Assembly: GCA_029562645.1 (NCBI GenBank)
Contig: JAKQUI010000062.1
Span: forward strand, 1 to 64,000
Direction of reading: 5' to 3'
DNA length: 64,000 bases
Source of the DNA: Spirochaetota bacterium
Lineage (GTDB): Bacteria; Spirochaetota; UBA4802; JAKQUI01
Positions 54,338 through 62,966 of this stretch are shown piece by piece. The position numbers were made by a program, and so were the translations under genes. The notes below the pieces were generated by a model that saw only the letters and a program-made list of their open reading frames with translations, did not search any database and had not been told where the DNA came from. Positions within the stretch are counted from its first letter, which is position 1. Each line of letters starts with the position of its first letter.

Positions 54338-55429
54338 ATGAGGAAACTGTTCATCAGCATCACCATCCTGTTGTTCTGTGTTGCCCTGAGCGGCACCGGC
54401 AGCGCATGGAAATTTAACTCCCATCGCGACACCGTCGTGAAGGCGTTCGAATTCATGGAAAGCTCGCATGCCGACTACATCCAGCAGTGGACGGCCAATT
54501 TCCTGAAATACGCCGGCGGCAGCGACATCGCCCTTAAGATGGGCAACAAGAACGGCGACACCGACAATTTCTACGACACCTCCATCGGCGGATGGTGGGT
54601 GGGATACCGCACCCACGTGGGTATCTTCGGATTCGACACCAACTTCACCAGCTTCTGGCATTTCATCACCATGTTCCGCCCGGGCAACTATGGCAACGCC
54701 TATAGCGGCTACAGCTACAAGTATTCCCTGGAAGACGGGTTTTGGGGATTAAACGGCGTCATCAAGTCGCTGCTCTATAATCAGGATGTCCGCAACTCGG
54801 GCAATGCCGGGAACAATATTTCGTACCCGACCAACGGCAAGGGCGTCAAAGACGCATACAAGTTCCGGTATCAGCTTTCCGCCGGCCAGAAGTACTACAG
54901 CACCACATCGGGCGGAAACTATGACGATTATCAGGACATCATCTTCGAGCCCAACTCGAACGCGTCGGCCTACTGGTACGCGAAGGCGCTCGAGGGCCGC
55001 ACGCCGTCGAACATCGGCGCCGCGCATTTGTACTACCTCGGGCACGTGTTCCATATGGTGGGCGACTCCAACGTTACCCAGCACGTGTGGAACACCTCCG
55101 ACCACAACCACGTTGATTACGAGGGTTGGGTCGACGACAATCGCGCGAGCCTCGTGAACTTCGCCCGCGTGAAGGAGCTCGTCCAGGAGTTCAAGAACGC
55201 CCACGGGATCACCTCGCCGGACAAGCTGCGGAACGTGACGTTGCAGCAGATTACGGTGTTCTTCGCGACCAAGGCCGTGAACCGCCCGGCGCCGCTGTAC
55301 TCGAAGGATTACAGCGTTCGCGTCACCAACGGGGCCGAGGAGTATAATGGATCCATCGCCATCAATGTGATCGTACTCGAGAAGTACATATACGATCTGT
55401 ACCTTGCGGAAAGCGCACGGAAGTTTTAA
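54338..55429 (+). CDS. zinc-dependent phospholipase C / P1-nuclease-like exported enzyme
   Basis: 363 residues. The signal peptide ends GSA and the mature protein begins with W24, with H29 in WKFNSHRD: in this family the mature N-terminal Trp and nearby His are zinc ligands. The central block HLYYLGHVFHMVGDSNVTQH supplies H239, D243 and H249 with the HxxxDx5H spacing of the family. The downstream HNHVDYEGW may give a further ligand. The fold hydrolyses phospholipids or nucleic acids outside the cytoplasm; substrate is unresolved. CTGGAGG lies 8-10 bases upstream. A clear terminator follows. Confidence 0.8.
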   Translation: MRKLFISITILLFCVALSGTGSAWKFNSHRDTVVKAFEFMESSHADYIQQWTANFLKYAGGSDIALKMGNKNGDTDNFYDTSIGGWWVGYRTHVGIFGFDTNFTSFWHFITMFRPGNYGNAYSGYSYKYSLEDGFWGLNGVIKSLLYNQDVRNSGNAGNNISYPTNGKGVKDAYKFRYQLSAGQKYYSTTSGGNYDDYQDIIFEPNSNASAYWYAKALEGRTPSNIGAAHLYYLGHVFHMVGDSNVTQHVWNTSDHNHVDYEGWVDDNRASLVNFARVKELVQEFKNAHGITSPDKLRNVTLQQITVFFATKAVNRPAPLYSKDYSVRVTNGAEEYNGSIAINVIVLEKYIYDLYLAESARKF

Positions 55430-55451
55430 CCCTACCACAGGAACCTCTTTG

Positions 55452-55479
55452 AAGGGCGTCCATTGGGCGCCCTTTTTTT
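55452..55479 (+). terminator. intrinsic terminator after the phospholipase-like gene
   Basis: AAGGGCG (55452-55458) pairs with CGCCCTT (55468-55474) over a 9-base loop, followed by a run of T to 55479. Confidence 0.9.
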
Positions 55480-55633
55480 ATGCGCCCGACGCTGAAGGGG
55501 CGAATACGACCTCTCGCGTACGGGCGCTGTCGTATGATGGCGTATGCCGCATGATTGACGCTTTCCGCTGGACAGCCGATACCGCGGGTGCTATGCTGTG
55601 CCCATATCAATCGCCCGGGAGGAACACCGTGCC

Positions 55634-56929
55634 ATGGTTAAGTATACATCGTATGCGCTCTGTATCATGATCATACTCACCGTCTTTTGCTCGTCCAATC
55701 GACCAGACCCCGCGCCGGCGGCGAGGGTGGGCGATGCGGTGATATCACGGGGCTTTCTCGCGCATGTTCTTTCGAAGATGGCGGCCGACCGGACGAAACA
55801 GTCGGAGCGGGAAACGCTGGACCGGATCGTCGCGAATGTCCTCGTCGCGCGAAAGGCCGAGGCCGACGGGCTCGCGGCCGCGCCCGGCTTCGCCGCTCTT
55901 GCCGCGGCGGCGCGGACGGCGGCCCTCCGCGATTTTTTGTGCGAGCAACACGGCATCACGGACGACCGCGACGCGAAGCTCTATGCGCTCGTCGTAAAAA
56001 CCTTTGAGCTTTCGGCGCCGGCCGTTCGGTGGGACGCCATTATCCGGGAGGAGCGCCGGGCGCCGGTCCCGCTGGGCGGAGCGATCCCGCGACGGTCGCG
56101 CACCACGGACGCGAACCGCGACGCCGCGCTCGACCGCGATGCGGCGCGGGCGGTCGTCATCGTCTCGCGGGTCGTGCGCAGCACGCTCCTGGACGTCCTC
56201 GTCGGGCTCGACAGCGACACGCTCGACGGGATCATCGCCGGTTCACCCGAGGAGCGCGACATGCGGCTGCGGGCCGCGTTGACGGATCTGCACCTGCCGC
56301 ACCTGGCGGAGCGACTGGATGGGCCTGCGCGTGCGCTGTTGGACGAGGTGCTGGTCCGCGCGCGGGAGAACCTATTGGTTGAAACCTACCGGGAGCACAT
56401 TGGCTTCGAGAAGCTCTCCGGGGGGCGCGCATCGAGCATCACCTATCCGGTGAGCCCCGCCGAGGCGCGCGAATTTTATGACAAGAACCGCGCGCAGTTC
56501 GAGGAGCCGCAGCGGATCGACGTGTCGCATATTCGTGTGCGCGATTATGCCGAGGCCGAGCGGTTGCACAAGGCCATCGTCGTCGATCCGTCGTCGTTCT
56601 GCGCGCTGGCGGCGAAGCACTCCATCGCCCCCGACGCGCGCGACTGCGGGCGCATCGGCGTCATCGAGCGAAACGCCGCGGTGAAGCTTCCGCTCTACAA
56701 GGAGTTCGGGTTTACGCTGCAGAAGCCAGGGCAGCTGAGCGTGCCCTTTGTGACGCCGGACGGCGTGGAGATCGTGCGCCTCAACTCGATCGAAAAGCGC
56801 TTGCGCCCGTTTGGCGATCCATACACGCAAAAGCTTATCGTGGAGCAGATGCAGCCGCTCAAGCGCGAGGCGAAGCTCAAGGCGTCGATTGAGGAGATGA
56901 AAAAGAAATATCCGGTGACGATGTATTGA
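55634..56929 (+). CDS. parvulin-like lipoprotein
   Basis: 431 residues. A lipobox-like signal (IILTVFC) precedes a SurA-like N-terminal helical part and a PpiC-type domain (about 305-395, with EPQRIDVSHIRVRDYAEAE and YGLSV-like VTPDGVEIVRLN). The N-terminal half contains an Asp/Arg-rich stretch (TTDANRDAALDRDAARAV) that is unlike the family. The second PpiC-type protein here, it may help fold exported proteins. The ATG at 55634 follows GGGAGGAAC by about 9 bases. Confidence 0.7.
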   Translation: MVKYTSYALCIMIILTVFCSSNRPDPAPAARVGDAVISRGFLAHVLSKMAADRTKQSERETLDRIVANVLVARKAEADGLAAAPGFAALAAAARTAALRDFLCEQHGITDDRDAKLYALVVKTFELSAPAVRWDAIIREERRAPVPLGGAIPRRSRTTDANRDAALDRDAARAVVIVSRVVRSTLLDVLVGLDSDTLDGIIAGSPEERDMRLRAALTDLHLPHLAERLDGPARALLDEVLVRARENLLVETYREHIGFEKLSGGRASSITYPVSPAEAREFYDKNRAQFEEPQRIDVSHIRVRDYAEAERLHKAIVVDPSSFCALAAKHSIAPDARDCGRIGVIERNAAVKLPLYKEFGFTLQKPGQLSVPFVTPDGVEIVRLNSIEKRLRPFGDPYTQKLIVEQMQPLKREAKLKASIEEMKKKYPVTMY

Positions 56930-56939
56930 AATTTTTTTC

Positions 56940-56968
56940 TTGCTATTTCACCGTGGCATCCCGATAGT
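56940..56968 (+). promoter_or_regulatory. candidate transaldolase promoter
   Basis: TTGCTA (56940-56945), 17-base spacer, GATAGT (56963-56968). A small hairpin (CTCCCG...CGGGAG) lies between it and the start codon. Confidence 0.4.
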
Positions 56969-57038
56969 CTCCCGTCTGTCGTCCAGGCCGGGAGGGTGCG
57001 GCATGCGGCGTTAGAATAAATCGCAACGAGGTAACCAC

Positions 57039-57683
57039 ATGAAGTTTTTCATAGATACCGCCGACATCGCTGAGATCAGGAAGGCGAAGGCGCTGGGCAT
57101 CCTGGACGGCGTGACCACCAACCCGTCGCTCGTGGCCAAGACCGGGCGGAAGTACGTCGAGGTGCTCACCGAGATCGCGAAAGAGGTGGACGGCCCCGTG
57201 TCGGCCGAAGTGATCGCGACCGAGTGCGACGGTATCGTGAAAGAGGGGCGCGAGCTTTCGAAGATCGGGCCGAACATCAACATCAAGGTGCCGCTCATCG
57301 AGGAGGGGCTCAAGGCGGTGAAGATCCTGTCGGACGAGGGGCTCAAGACCAACGTGACCCTTTGCTTCAACTCGGTTCAGGCGCTCATGGCCGCCAAGGC
57401 CGGCGCGACCTTCATCTCGCCCTTCGTGGGCCGGCTCGATGACATCTCCGCCGACGGCATGGAGGTGGTCGAGGAGATCGTGGCCATCTACGACAACTAC
57501 GGCTACGATACCGAGGTGATCGTCGCCTCGATCCGCAATCCGCTGCACATCAAGCATGCGGCGCTCATCGGCGCGCATATCGCGACCATACCGTTCTCGG
57601 TGTTCCAGGGCATCATCAAGCACCCGCTCACGGACAACGGCCTGGCGAAATTCCTTTCGGATTACCAGAAGATCCCGAAATAG
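57039..57683 (+). CDS. tal: transaldolase, small TalC/MipB type
   Basis: 214 residues, the short transaldolase form. The Schiff-base lysine is K83 in [10 protein letters not shown], and [11 protein letters not shown] (about 26-36) is the entry-site block. It moves dihydroxyacetone units in the non-oxidative pentose phosphate pathway; some members are fructose-6-phosphate aldolases, which cannot be excluded. The small membrane protein gene starts 3 bp after the stop and is followed by the aminotransferase, so the three form a run. Confidence 0.92.
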   Translation: MKFFIDTADIAEIRKAKALGILDGVTTNPSLVAKTGRKYVEVLTEIAKEVDGPVSAEVIATECDGIVKEGRELSKIGPNINIKVPLIEEGLKAVKILSDEGLKTNVTLCFNSVQALMAAKAGATFISPFVGRLDDISADGMEVVEEIVAIYDNYGYDTEVIVASIRNPLHIKHAALIGAHIATIPFSVFQGIIKHPLTDNGLAKFLSDYQKIPK

Positions 57684-57686
57684 GCC

Positions 57687-57956
57687 ATGCAACCGTTTCT
57701 CGACAGCGCGGTGAAGCTCATCCAGGGGAACCAGTACGTGTTCCTGGGCGTGTGCATCGCGCTCGTGTTCCTGGCGGGGTTCATCCTCAAGCAGGTGAAG
57801 GCGCTCGCGGTCGTGCTGGTGCTTCTAGCCTCGGCGATGCTCTACTTCATCGTCTACAAGGGATCGGTGGACACGAAGAAAATAAGCGAGATGAAAAAGC
57901 AGGTGAAGGGAAAACTCATCGAGGCGCCCAAGGACGTGAAAAAGAAACGACTATGA
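57687..57956 (+). CDS. small membrane protein
   Basis: 89 residues with two hydrophobic segments (about 18-32 and 40-58) and a charged tail (KKQVKGKLIEAPKDVKKK). It lies 3 bp after the transaldolase gene and its stop overlaps the aminotransferase start by 4 bp, so it is translationally coupled to that gene. No family recognised. Confidence 0.65.
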   Translation: MQPFLDSAVKLIQGNQYVFLGVCIALVFLAGFILKQVKALAVVLVLLASAMLYFIVYKGSVDTKKISEMKKQVKGKLIEAPKDVKKKRL

Positions 57957-59146
57957 AACTCTCAATCGTCAACACAAACGATCCGGAATCGCTCGTCTCC
58001 GCGGTGGGCGCGGCCATCCCGCCGTCCGGGATACGGGAATTCTTCGACATCGTGTACTCCACGCCGGACTGCATTTCGCTGGGCGTCGGCGAGCCGGATT
58101 TCATCACGCCCTGGCGCGTGTGCGAGACCGGGATCTTCGCCATCCGCGACGGGTGTACGCACTACACCTCGAACCGGGGCCTCCTGGAGCTTCGCGAACT
58201 CATCGCCGCGCGGATCGAGAAAGAAACCGGGGTCGGGTACGATCCCGAGACCGAAATCATCGTGACCATGGGCGTGAGCCAGGGGCTCGATATCGCCCTG
58301 CGCAGCATCGTGAACCCCGGCGACGAGGTGATCATGTTCGAGCCCTGCTATGTCTCGTACATGGCCAACGTGCAGCTTCTGCACGGCGTGCCGGTGGTGC
58401 TCCCCACGCGCCTGGAGGACGGCTTCGCCATTGACGCGGCGCGCGTCGAGCAGGCCATCACGCCAAAGACCAAGGCCGTGCTCCTGAACTACCCGCGAAA
58501 TCCGACCGGCAGCACCATCGACCGTCCCACGCTCGAGCGTATCGCGCGCATCGCCGCCGAGCGCAACATCATCGTGCTGGCCGACGAGATCTACTCGGCG
58601 ATCGATTATCTCGACGAGCGCTTTTCGATCAACTCGGTCCGGGGCATGCGCGAGCGCACCATCTACCTGAACGGTTTCTCCAAGTCACACGCGATGACCG
58701 GATGGCGCCTGGGGTATGTGGCGGGCCCGAAGTACCTTATCGACGTGATTCTCAAGATCCACCAGTACACGGCGCTGTGCGCGCCGTCGATTGCGCAGTA
58801 TGCCGCCATCGAGGGGCTCAAGAAGGGCGACGGCGACGTGAAGCGCATGCGCGCGGAGTACCTCAAGCGGCGCAACTTCATAGTGAGCCGCTTCCGCGAG
58901 ATCGGACTTCCGTGCCACAATCCGGAGGGCGCGTTTTACGTATTTCCCTCGGTGAAACCCGCGGGGCTCTCGTCGCGCGATTTCGCGCTGGGGCTGCTCA
59001 AGGCCGAGAAGGTGGCCGTGGTGCCGGGCGAGGCGTTCGGCCCGTCGGGCGCGGGGCACATCCGCTGCGCGTACGCGACGTCGATGGAAAACCTCACCGA
59101 GGCGATGAAGCGGATCGAGCGCTACTGCACGGGTTTGATGAAATAA
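57953..59146 (+). CDS. PLP-dependent aminotransferase, class I/II
   Basis: 397 residues with the family fold type I: VGEPDF near residue 44, NYPRNPTG (about 180), DEIYS (about 207), the PLP-binding lysine K244 in GFSKSHAMTGWRLGY, and IRCAYATS near the C-terminus. It most resembles aspartate/aromatic-type aminotransferases; the amino donor is not determined. The ATG at 57953 overlaps the previous stop by 4 bp (ATGA). Confidence 0.9.
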   Translation: MKLSIVNTNDPESLVSAVGAAIPPSGIREFFDIVYSTPDCISLGVGEPDFITPWRVCETGIFAIRDGCTHYTSNRGLLELRELIAARIEKETGVGYDPETEIIVTMGVSQGLDIALRSIVNPGDEVIMFEPCYVSYMANVQLLHGVPVVLPTRLEDGFAIDAARVEQAITPKTKAVLLNYPRNPTGSTIDRPTLERIARIAAERNIIVLADEIYSAIDYLDERFSINSVRGMRERTIYLNGFSKSHAMTGWRLGYVAGPKYLIDVILKIHQYTALCAPSIAQYAAIEGLKKGDGDVKRMRAEYLKRRNFIVSRFREIGLPCHNPEGAFYVFPSVKPAGLSSRDFALGLLKAEKVAVVPGEAFGPSGAGHIRCAYATSMENLTEAMKRIERYCTGLMK

Positions 59147-59363
59147 TATCACCCGCCTCCCCTCGACTGAGCTCGGGGCAAGCCCCTCGATAGAGCTTGG
59201 GGACCACCGGGCCGCCTTTAGCGACAGGATGTCGCGTATGCAGCACCGTACTAGGATGTACAAGGTGCTGCCTCCCATAGGAGAGGGCTCAATACAAAAG
59301 TACTACTTGCTGATCACCCCCTCTCCGGTGGGAGAGGGGGCTGGGGGGCGAGGTAACGCTACT
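59147..59363. repeat. repeat-rich intergenic region
   Basis: Two imperfect tandem copies of a CCCTCGACTGAGCTCGGGGC-like unit lie at 59160-59205, and a GC palindrome at 59317-59340 has a 10-bp stem (CCCCCTCTCC / GGAGAGGGGG, loop GGTG) followed by GCTGGGGGGCGAGG. Both types resemble dispersed intergenic repeats seen in many bacterial genomes. The region borders the duplicated NYN fragment. Confidence 0.6.
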
Positions 59364-59457
59364 ATGCCAATCCTGATCGACGGTTTCAATCTCATCTACA
59401 AGTTCCCCGAGCTCGAGGGCCTCATGTACGAGGGCAAACTCGCCGAGGCGCGCGCGG
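59364..59457 (+). pseudogene. truncated copy of the NYN-domain gene
   Basis: A 94-bp stretch starting with ATG, identical to the first 94 bp of the intact gene at 60230-60323. The identity stops at 59457, after which the reading frame runs on only to a stop at 59541-59543. Encodes the first 31 residues (MPILIDGFNLIYKFPELEGL onward) of the NYN domain. The intervening 772 bp contain the toxin-antitoxin pair. Confidence 0.9.
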
Positions 59458-59502
59458 CGACTATACGGAGCCGAATTTTCGTCCGCAATAGTCACTTTTT
59501 TG

Positions 59503-59530
59503 TTGACGATGTCGGGCGTTGTAATAATAT
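59503..59530 (+). promoter_or_regulatory. toxin-antitoxin promoter
   Basis: TTGACG (59503-59508), 16-base spacer, TAATAT (59525-59530). The -10 lies inside the inverted repeat at 59519-59539. Confidence 0.6.
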
Positions 59531-59539
59531 TTATTACAA
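59519..59539. promoter_or_regulatory. likely antitoxin operator
   Basis: Perfect 9-bp arms TTGTAATAA (59519-59527) and TTATTACAA (59531-59539) around a 3-base centre, covering the -10 of the TA promoter, 19 bp before the antitoxin gene. Consistent with autoregulation by a ribbon-helix-helix antitoxin. Confidence 0.65.
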
Positions 59540-59558
59540 ATAATGGCGGAGTGCGAAT

Positions 59559-59777
59559 ATGCGTGAAATACTTACTATCAGCATCGATAAACATCTCAAG
59601 CGAAAGGTGGAGAAAGCCGCCGGCATGCTGCACGTGTCAAAAAGCGAACTGGTAAAAAAGGCCATAGAAAAATATATCGCGCATGAAGAGCTGCGGGTCA
59701 TCCGGGAAACGCTGGTCCCCTATGGCGAGAAGTCGGGGTGTTTCACGGACGAGGATATTTTCAACAGTGTTTCATGA
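59559..59777 (+). CDS. CopG/RHH-type antitoxin
   Basis: 72 residues: an N-terminal ribbon-helix-helix motif (ILTISIDKHLKRKVEKAAGM, then VSKSELVKKAIEKYI) for DNA binding, then a C-terminal acidic tail (CFTDEDIFNSVS) that would contact the toxin. Its stop overlaps the toxin start by 4 bp (ATGA), so translation is coupled. It is expected to neutralise the PIN toxin and repress its own promoter. Confidence 0.85.
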   Translation: MREILTISIDKHLKRKVEKAAGMLHVSKSELVKKAIEKYIAHEELRVIRETLVPYGEKSGCFTDEDIFNSVS

Positions 59778-60178
59778 AGGTTGTTCTCGATACGAACGTC
59801 ATTATCTCGGCATTGGTGACACATGGCATATCCTTCCGCGTGCTCGATCTTTGCATCGACCATCACTCGCTCTATATTTCGGAATTCATTGTCAATGAGC
59901 TGTGCTCGACGCTCAGCGGGAAGTTTCGAGTGCCTGCAAAAGATATTGCCAGAACGAAGAGCTTTATCGATAACGTGTTTGCGAACGTGCATCCGCAGGG
60001 TGCACTCCCATCGGTATGCCGGGACGCCGACGACAATAACATTCTCCTTCTGGCGGAATTTGTTTCCGCAGATCTTTTAGTCACTGGTGACAAGGACTTG
60101 TTGTCATTGCAGAAATACGGGAATACCAGTATACTGAGCCCGCGATCGTTCATGGATCAGTATTATCGTATACAATGA
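59774..60178 (+). CDS. PIN-domain toxin (COG1569 type)
   Basis: 134 residues with a full PIN domain: first acidic residue D6 in VVLDTNVIISAL, then the central glutamate in EFIVNELCS, DADDNN and VTGDKDLL. PIN toxins cleave RNA, often tRNA or mRNA. The start overlaps the antitoxin stop, and the cassette is between the broken and intact NYN copies. Confidence 0.88.
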   Translation: MKVVLDTNVIISALVTHGISFRVLDLCIDHHSLYISEFIVNELCSTLSGKFRVPAKDIARTKSFIDNVFANVHPQGALPSVCRDADDNNILLLAEFVSADLLVTGDKDLLSLQKYGNTSILSPRSFMDQYYRIQ

Positions 60179-60229
60179 CGACTTTTTTGACGCTCCAGGG
60201 GGCGCTTTTGGGAATACAAGGTCATTACC

Positions 60230-60742
60230 ATGCCAATCCTGATCGACGGTTTCAATCTCATCTACAAGTTCCCCGAGCTCGAGGGCCTCATGTACGAGGG
60301 CAAACTCGCCGAGGCGCGCGCGGGGCTCCTGGACCGGCTCAAGGAGTACGCGCGGCTCACCGGCGCGAAGGTGCGCGTGGTCTTCGACGGCAAGAAGCAG
60401 CCGTCCCTGCTCATTAAAAGCGAGAGCGCGGGCGTGATCGACGTCTATTACTCCCTGGATTTCTCCGCGGACCATCTTATCAAGGAATTCATCAAGAAGG
60501 ACATCAATCCCCGCATGGCCACGGTGGTGACCTCCGACAAGGAGATCATCGCGTACGTGACGCGCTTCAAGGCCAAGGTGAAGACGAGCGAGGAGTTCGC
60601 AAAGATGGTCGACGAGATTATCGAGGCGAGCCGCGCGGCGGCGATCCCCGAGAAGGAGGACGATCCGGCGGTGAGCCAGGAGGACGTGTCGTACTGGGAG
60701 CGGCTCTTTAAAGGGAAAAAGCGAGAAACGCCGCGCCGATAG
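60230..60742 (+). CDS. NYN-domain RNase-like protein (YacP type)
   Basis: 170 residues with the NYN fold: LIDGFNLIYKF (residues 4-14, with D6), VVFDGKK and VVTSDKEIIAYV supply the acidic residues. YacP-like proteins are related to Rae1, an mRNA endonuclease. The C-terminus is charged. Its first 94 bp are duplicated upstream. The 3' end overlaps the convergent activator gene by 35 bp. Confidence 0.82.
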   Translation: MPILIDGFNLIYKFPELEGLMYEGKLAEARAGLLDRLKEYARLTGAKVRVVFDGKKQPSLLIKSESAGVIDVYYSLDFSADHLIKEFIKKDINPRMATVVTSDKEIIAYVTRFKAKVKTSEEFAKMVDEIIEASRAAAIPEKEDDPAVSQEDVSYWERLFKGKKRETPRR

Positions 60743-61475
60743 CGCCGTTCACCTGCGCGTAGTCCGACACCGCGAGGGGGAAGCCCAGGCGCGATTCGAG
60801 CGCGCGCACCACGCCGGAGTTCTTGGCCACGCCGCCGGTCATCATCGCGGGGCCGCGCACGCCGATGCGGTTTCCCATCGCGACCACGCGCGAGGCGATG
60901 GAATCGTGGATGCCCGCGATGATGTTCTCGCGCGACTCGCCCTTGGCGATGAGCGAGACCACCTCCGACTCGGCGAAGACCGTACAGGTGCTGCTGATGG
61001 ACGCCGGGCGCTCGCCCGCGCGCGAGAGCTCGCCCAGCGCGTCGAGATCGACCTCGAGGGCGCGCGCCATCACCTCCAGGAAGCGCCCGGTGCCGGCCGC
61101 GCACTTGTCGTTCATCGCGAAATCGCGCACGCCGCCCTTCTCGTCGATCACGATGGCCTTGCTGTCCTGCCCGCCCACGTCGATGATGGACCGCACCGTC
61201 GGATCGAGGTAGTGCGCCCCGGCCGCATGGCAGGTGATCTCGGTGATGGCCTTGGTCGCGACCTTCACGCTCGCGCGCCCGTAGCCCGTGGCGACGACCC
61301 GATCAACCTCGGGCGCGGTCATGCCCAGCTCGCCCAGGAGCTCGTCGAACACGCGCCGCCCCGCAAGCTCCGCGTTGTAGCCGGTGAAGATGACCGTGGC
61401 CCCGAGGATCTGCCGGTCCTTCATGACGGCCGCCTTCGCGGTGATGGAGCCGATGTCGATGCCGGCGGTGATCAT
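60708..61475 (-). CDS. BadF/BadG/BcrA/BcrD-type ATPase (dehydratase activator)
   Basis: 255 residues, the HgdC-like size. GIDIGSITAKA (residues 5-15) is the phosphate-1 loop; C125 (NDKCAAGTG) and C164 (SSTCTVF) are the cluster ligands, bridging a [4Fe-4S] between subunits in HgdC. These ATPases inject electrons into 2-hydroxyacyl-CoA dehydratases or benzoyl-CoA reductases. No dehydratase lies here. The start overlaps the preceding lipoprotein stop by 4 bp. Confidence 0.88.
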   Translation of the reverse strand: MITAGIDIGSITAKAAVMKDRQILGATVIFTGYNAELAGRRVFDELLGELGMTAPEVDRVVATGYGRASVKVATKAITEITCHAAGAHYLDPTVRSIIDVGGQDSKAIVIDEKGGVRDFAMNDKCAAGTGRFLEVMARALEVDLDALGELSRAGERPASISSTCTVFAESEVVSLIAKGESRENIIAGIHDSIASRVVAMGNRIGVRGPAMMTGGVAKNSGVVRALESRLGFPLAVSDYAQVNGAIGAAFLAFSL

Positions 61476-62008
61476 GGCGCGGTATCCTTGAAGCGCTCTT
61501 CGTAGTCGATGATGTCCATTTTATACTCCAGCGGCAGGTATTTGATGATGGCGGCGGGCGCGAGCCGGTCTTTGTGCATCGCGGCCACGACCGTCGCGCG
61601 GATCGCGCCGGGCGAATCGTGCCGGAATGCGCGCAGGACGACCGGGACCTTGATCTGCTCGAAGCGCCAGTGGCGCTTGATGGAGGCGCCCATCGCCGAT
61701 TGGATCTTCTGCATCACCGCATCGACGATCGCGTTTTCGACCTCGTCGGTGAGCCGCGCCCGGAGGGGATCATACTGCGCGTCCGTTTGTGCCGCGCCCT
61801 CGCGTGAGAAGAAACGAATATTGTCGTACTCCGCGAGCGGGAAGCCGAAACAGGCGGCGGTGTGTGCGCGGTCGCGCAGATGGTGCGTCCCGTGTAGTGC
61901 ACAGACATAGTCGTATGCCGTGACGGCCGGAACGCTCGCGCAGCCCGCACACGCCGCGACGATCGCGAACACCGCGGCGCCGCTCGCGATGGCGCGCCGG
62001 GGCGTCAT
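61472..62008 (-). CDS. lipoprotein of unknown function
   Basis: 178 residues. The lipobox is AACAGC (Cys about residue 23) after a signal (MTPRRAIASGAAVFAIV). The mature part is mixed and not assignable to a named family. The stop and start overlap those of its neighbours by 4 bp on both sides, so it is translationally coupled between the hydrolase-like lipoprotein and the activator. Confidence 0.65.
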   Translation of the reverse strand: MTPRRAIASGAAVFAIVAACAGCASVPAVTAYDYVCALHGTHHLRDRAHTAACFGFPLAEYDNIRFFSREGAAQTDAQYDPLRARLTDEVENAIVDAVMQKIQSAMGASIKRHWRFEQIKVPVVLRAFRHDSPGAIRATVVAAMHKDRLAPAAIIKYLPLEYKMDIIDYEERFKDTAP

Positions 62009-62904
62009 TTGGCGAGCGTCTTGTCGAAGAAGCCCATCATCGCGGGTATCATCCCGGCCCAGAGGCCCCAGTCGTGGAACCGGTAGTAGCGCAGGTAGTA
62101 CTCGACCCGGTAGTCTCCCAATTCCTTCTTGAGCTGCAGGATGCGGATGGCCAGGATGTTCGACTGCTCGTAGGGGACCGTGCGGTCCTTCTCGCCATGG
62201 GTGAGGAAGACCGGCGTGCCCTTGAGATTGGCGGCAAGCTTGATCACGTTGTCGTCGTTCTCCCAGCGCTGGCGGAACTTGTTCATGTCGCCGTACACCG
62301 AGGTGAAGAGCCGGTCCTCGATCATGGAGATCGCGTCGTAGTCGCCGGACATGCCCGCAGTCGCGCCGAAGACAGCGGGATAGCGGCAGGCCATGAGGAC
62401 GGCCCCGCGGGCGCCCGTCGCATTGCCGAAAATGCCGGTGCGGATGCGTTCCCGCGCAAGGCCCAGGCGCGCGCGCAGAAACGGGACCAAGACCTCGCCC
62501 ATCCAGCGCCCGCCCGGCATCGGGTTCCACTTATTGGTCGTTTCGGGATAATAGCGGCTCTCGTAGAGCGTGGTCCCCATCGCGGGAAATACGAGGGCGA
62601 TGTCGTATTTGTCGGCGAACTGGACGATGGCCGGGTGACGGCTCCAATCGCGATTGGTGCCCCCGTGCGCGTGAAGGCCGATGAGCGTCCGTACCGGTTT
62701 TTTCGCGTCGTATCCCTTCGGCAGGTACACGCGGACCGGGACCGTCATCGAAGCCCCCTCGAAGACGGATTCGACGGCGATGTCCTCGATCCAGGTCCCC
62801 GGCAGCATGCGCGCGCCGTAGTCGGGGCCCTTCGGGGCGGTTGCGCAGGAGAGCGCGACGAGCGCGCACAATCCGAAAAGCATAAGCCTGTTCATGGTGT
62901 CCAT
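62005..62904 (-). CDS. alpha/beta-hydrolase-like lipoprotein lacking the nucleophile serine
   Basis: 299 residues with a lipobox (ALSC, C20). The fold is esterase-like: GLHAHGG oxyanion segment near 76, a GNATG turn at 160-164 where GxSxG is expected (A162 for serine), HGEKDRTVP for the acid and a later histidine (RFHDWGLW). The missing serine suggests binding rather than hydrolysis. Its stop overlaps the next lipoprotein by 4 bp. The lower start at 62895 is possible. Confidence 0.75.
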   Translation of the reverse strand: MDTMNRLMLFGLCALVALSCATAPKGPDYGARMLPGTWIEDIAVESVFEGASMTVPVRVYLPKGYDAKKPVRTLIGLHAHGGTNRDWSRHPAIVQFADKYDIALVFPAMGTTLYESRYYPETTNKWNPMPGGRWMGEVLVPFLRARLGLARERIRTGIFGNATGARGAVLMACRYPAVFGATAGMSGDYDAISMIEDRLFTSVYGDMNKFRQRWENDDNVIKLAANLKGTPVFLTHGEKDRTVPYEQSNILAIRILQLKKELGDYRVEYYLRYYRFHDWGLWAGMIPAMMGFFDKTLAK

Positions 62905-62966
62905 CCGGTGCTCAGTGTCGATAGCGTTGGAGTATCGTGCGGCGGCGGTGTGGCGTCAACAGAATT

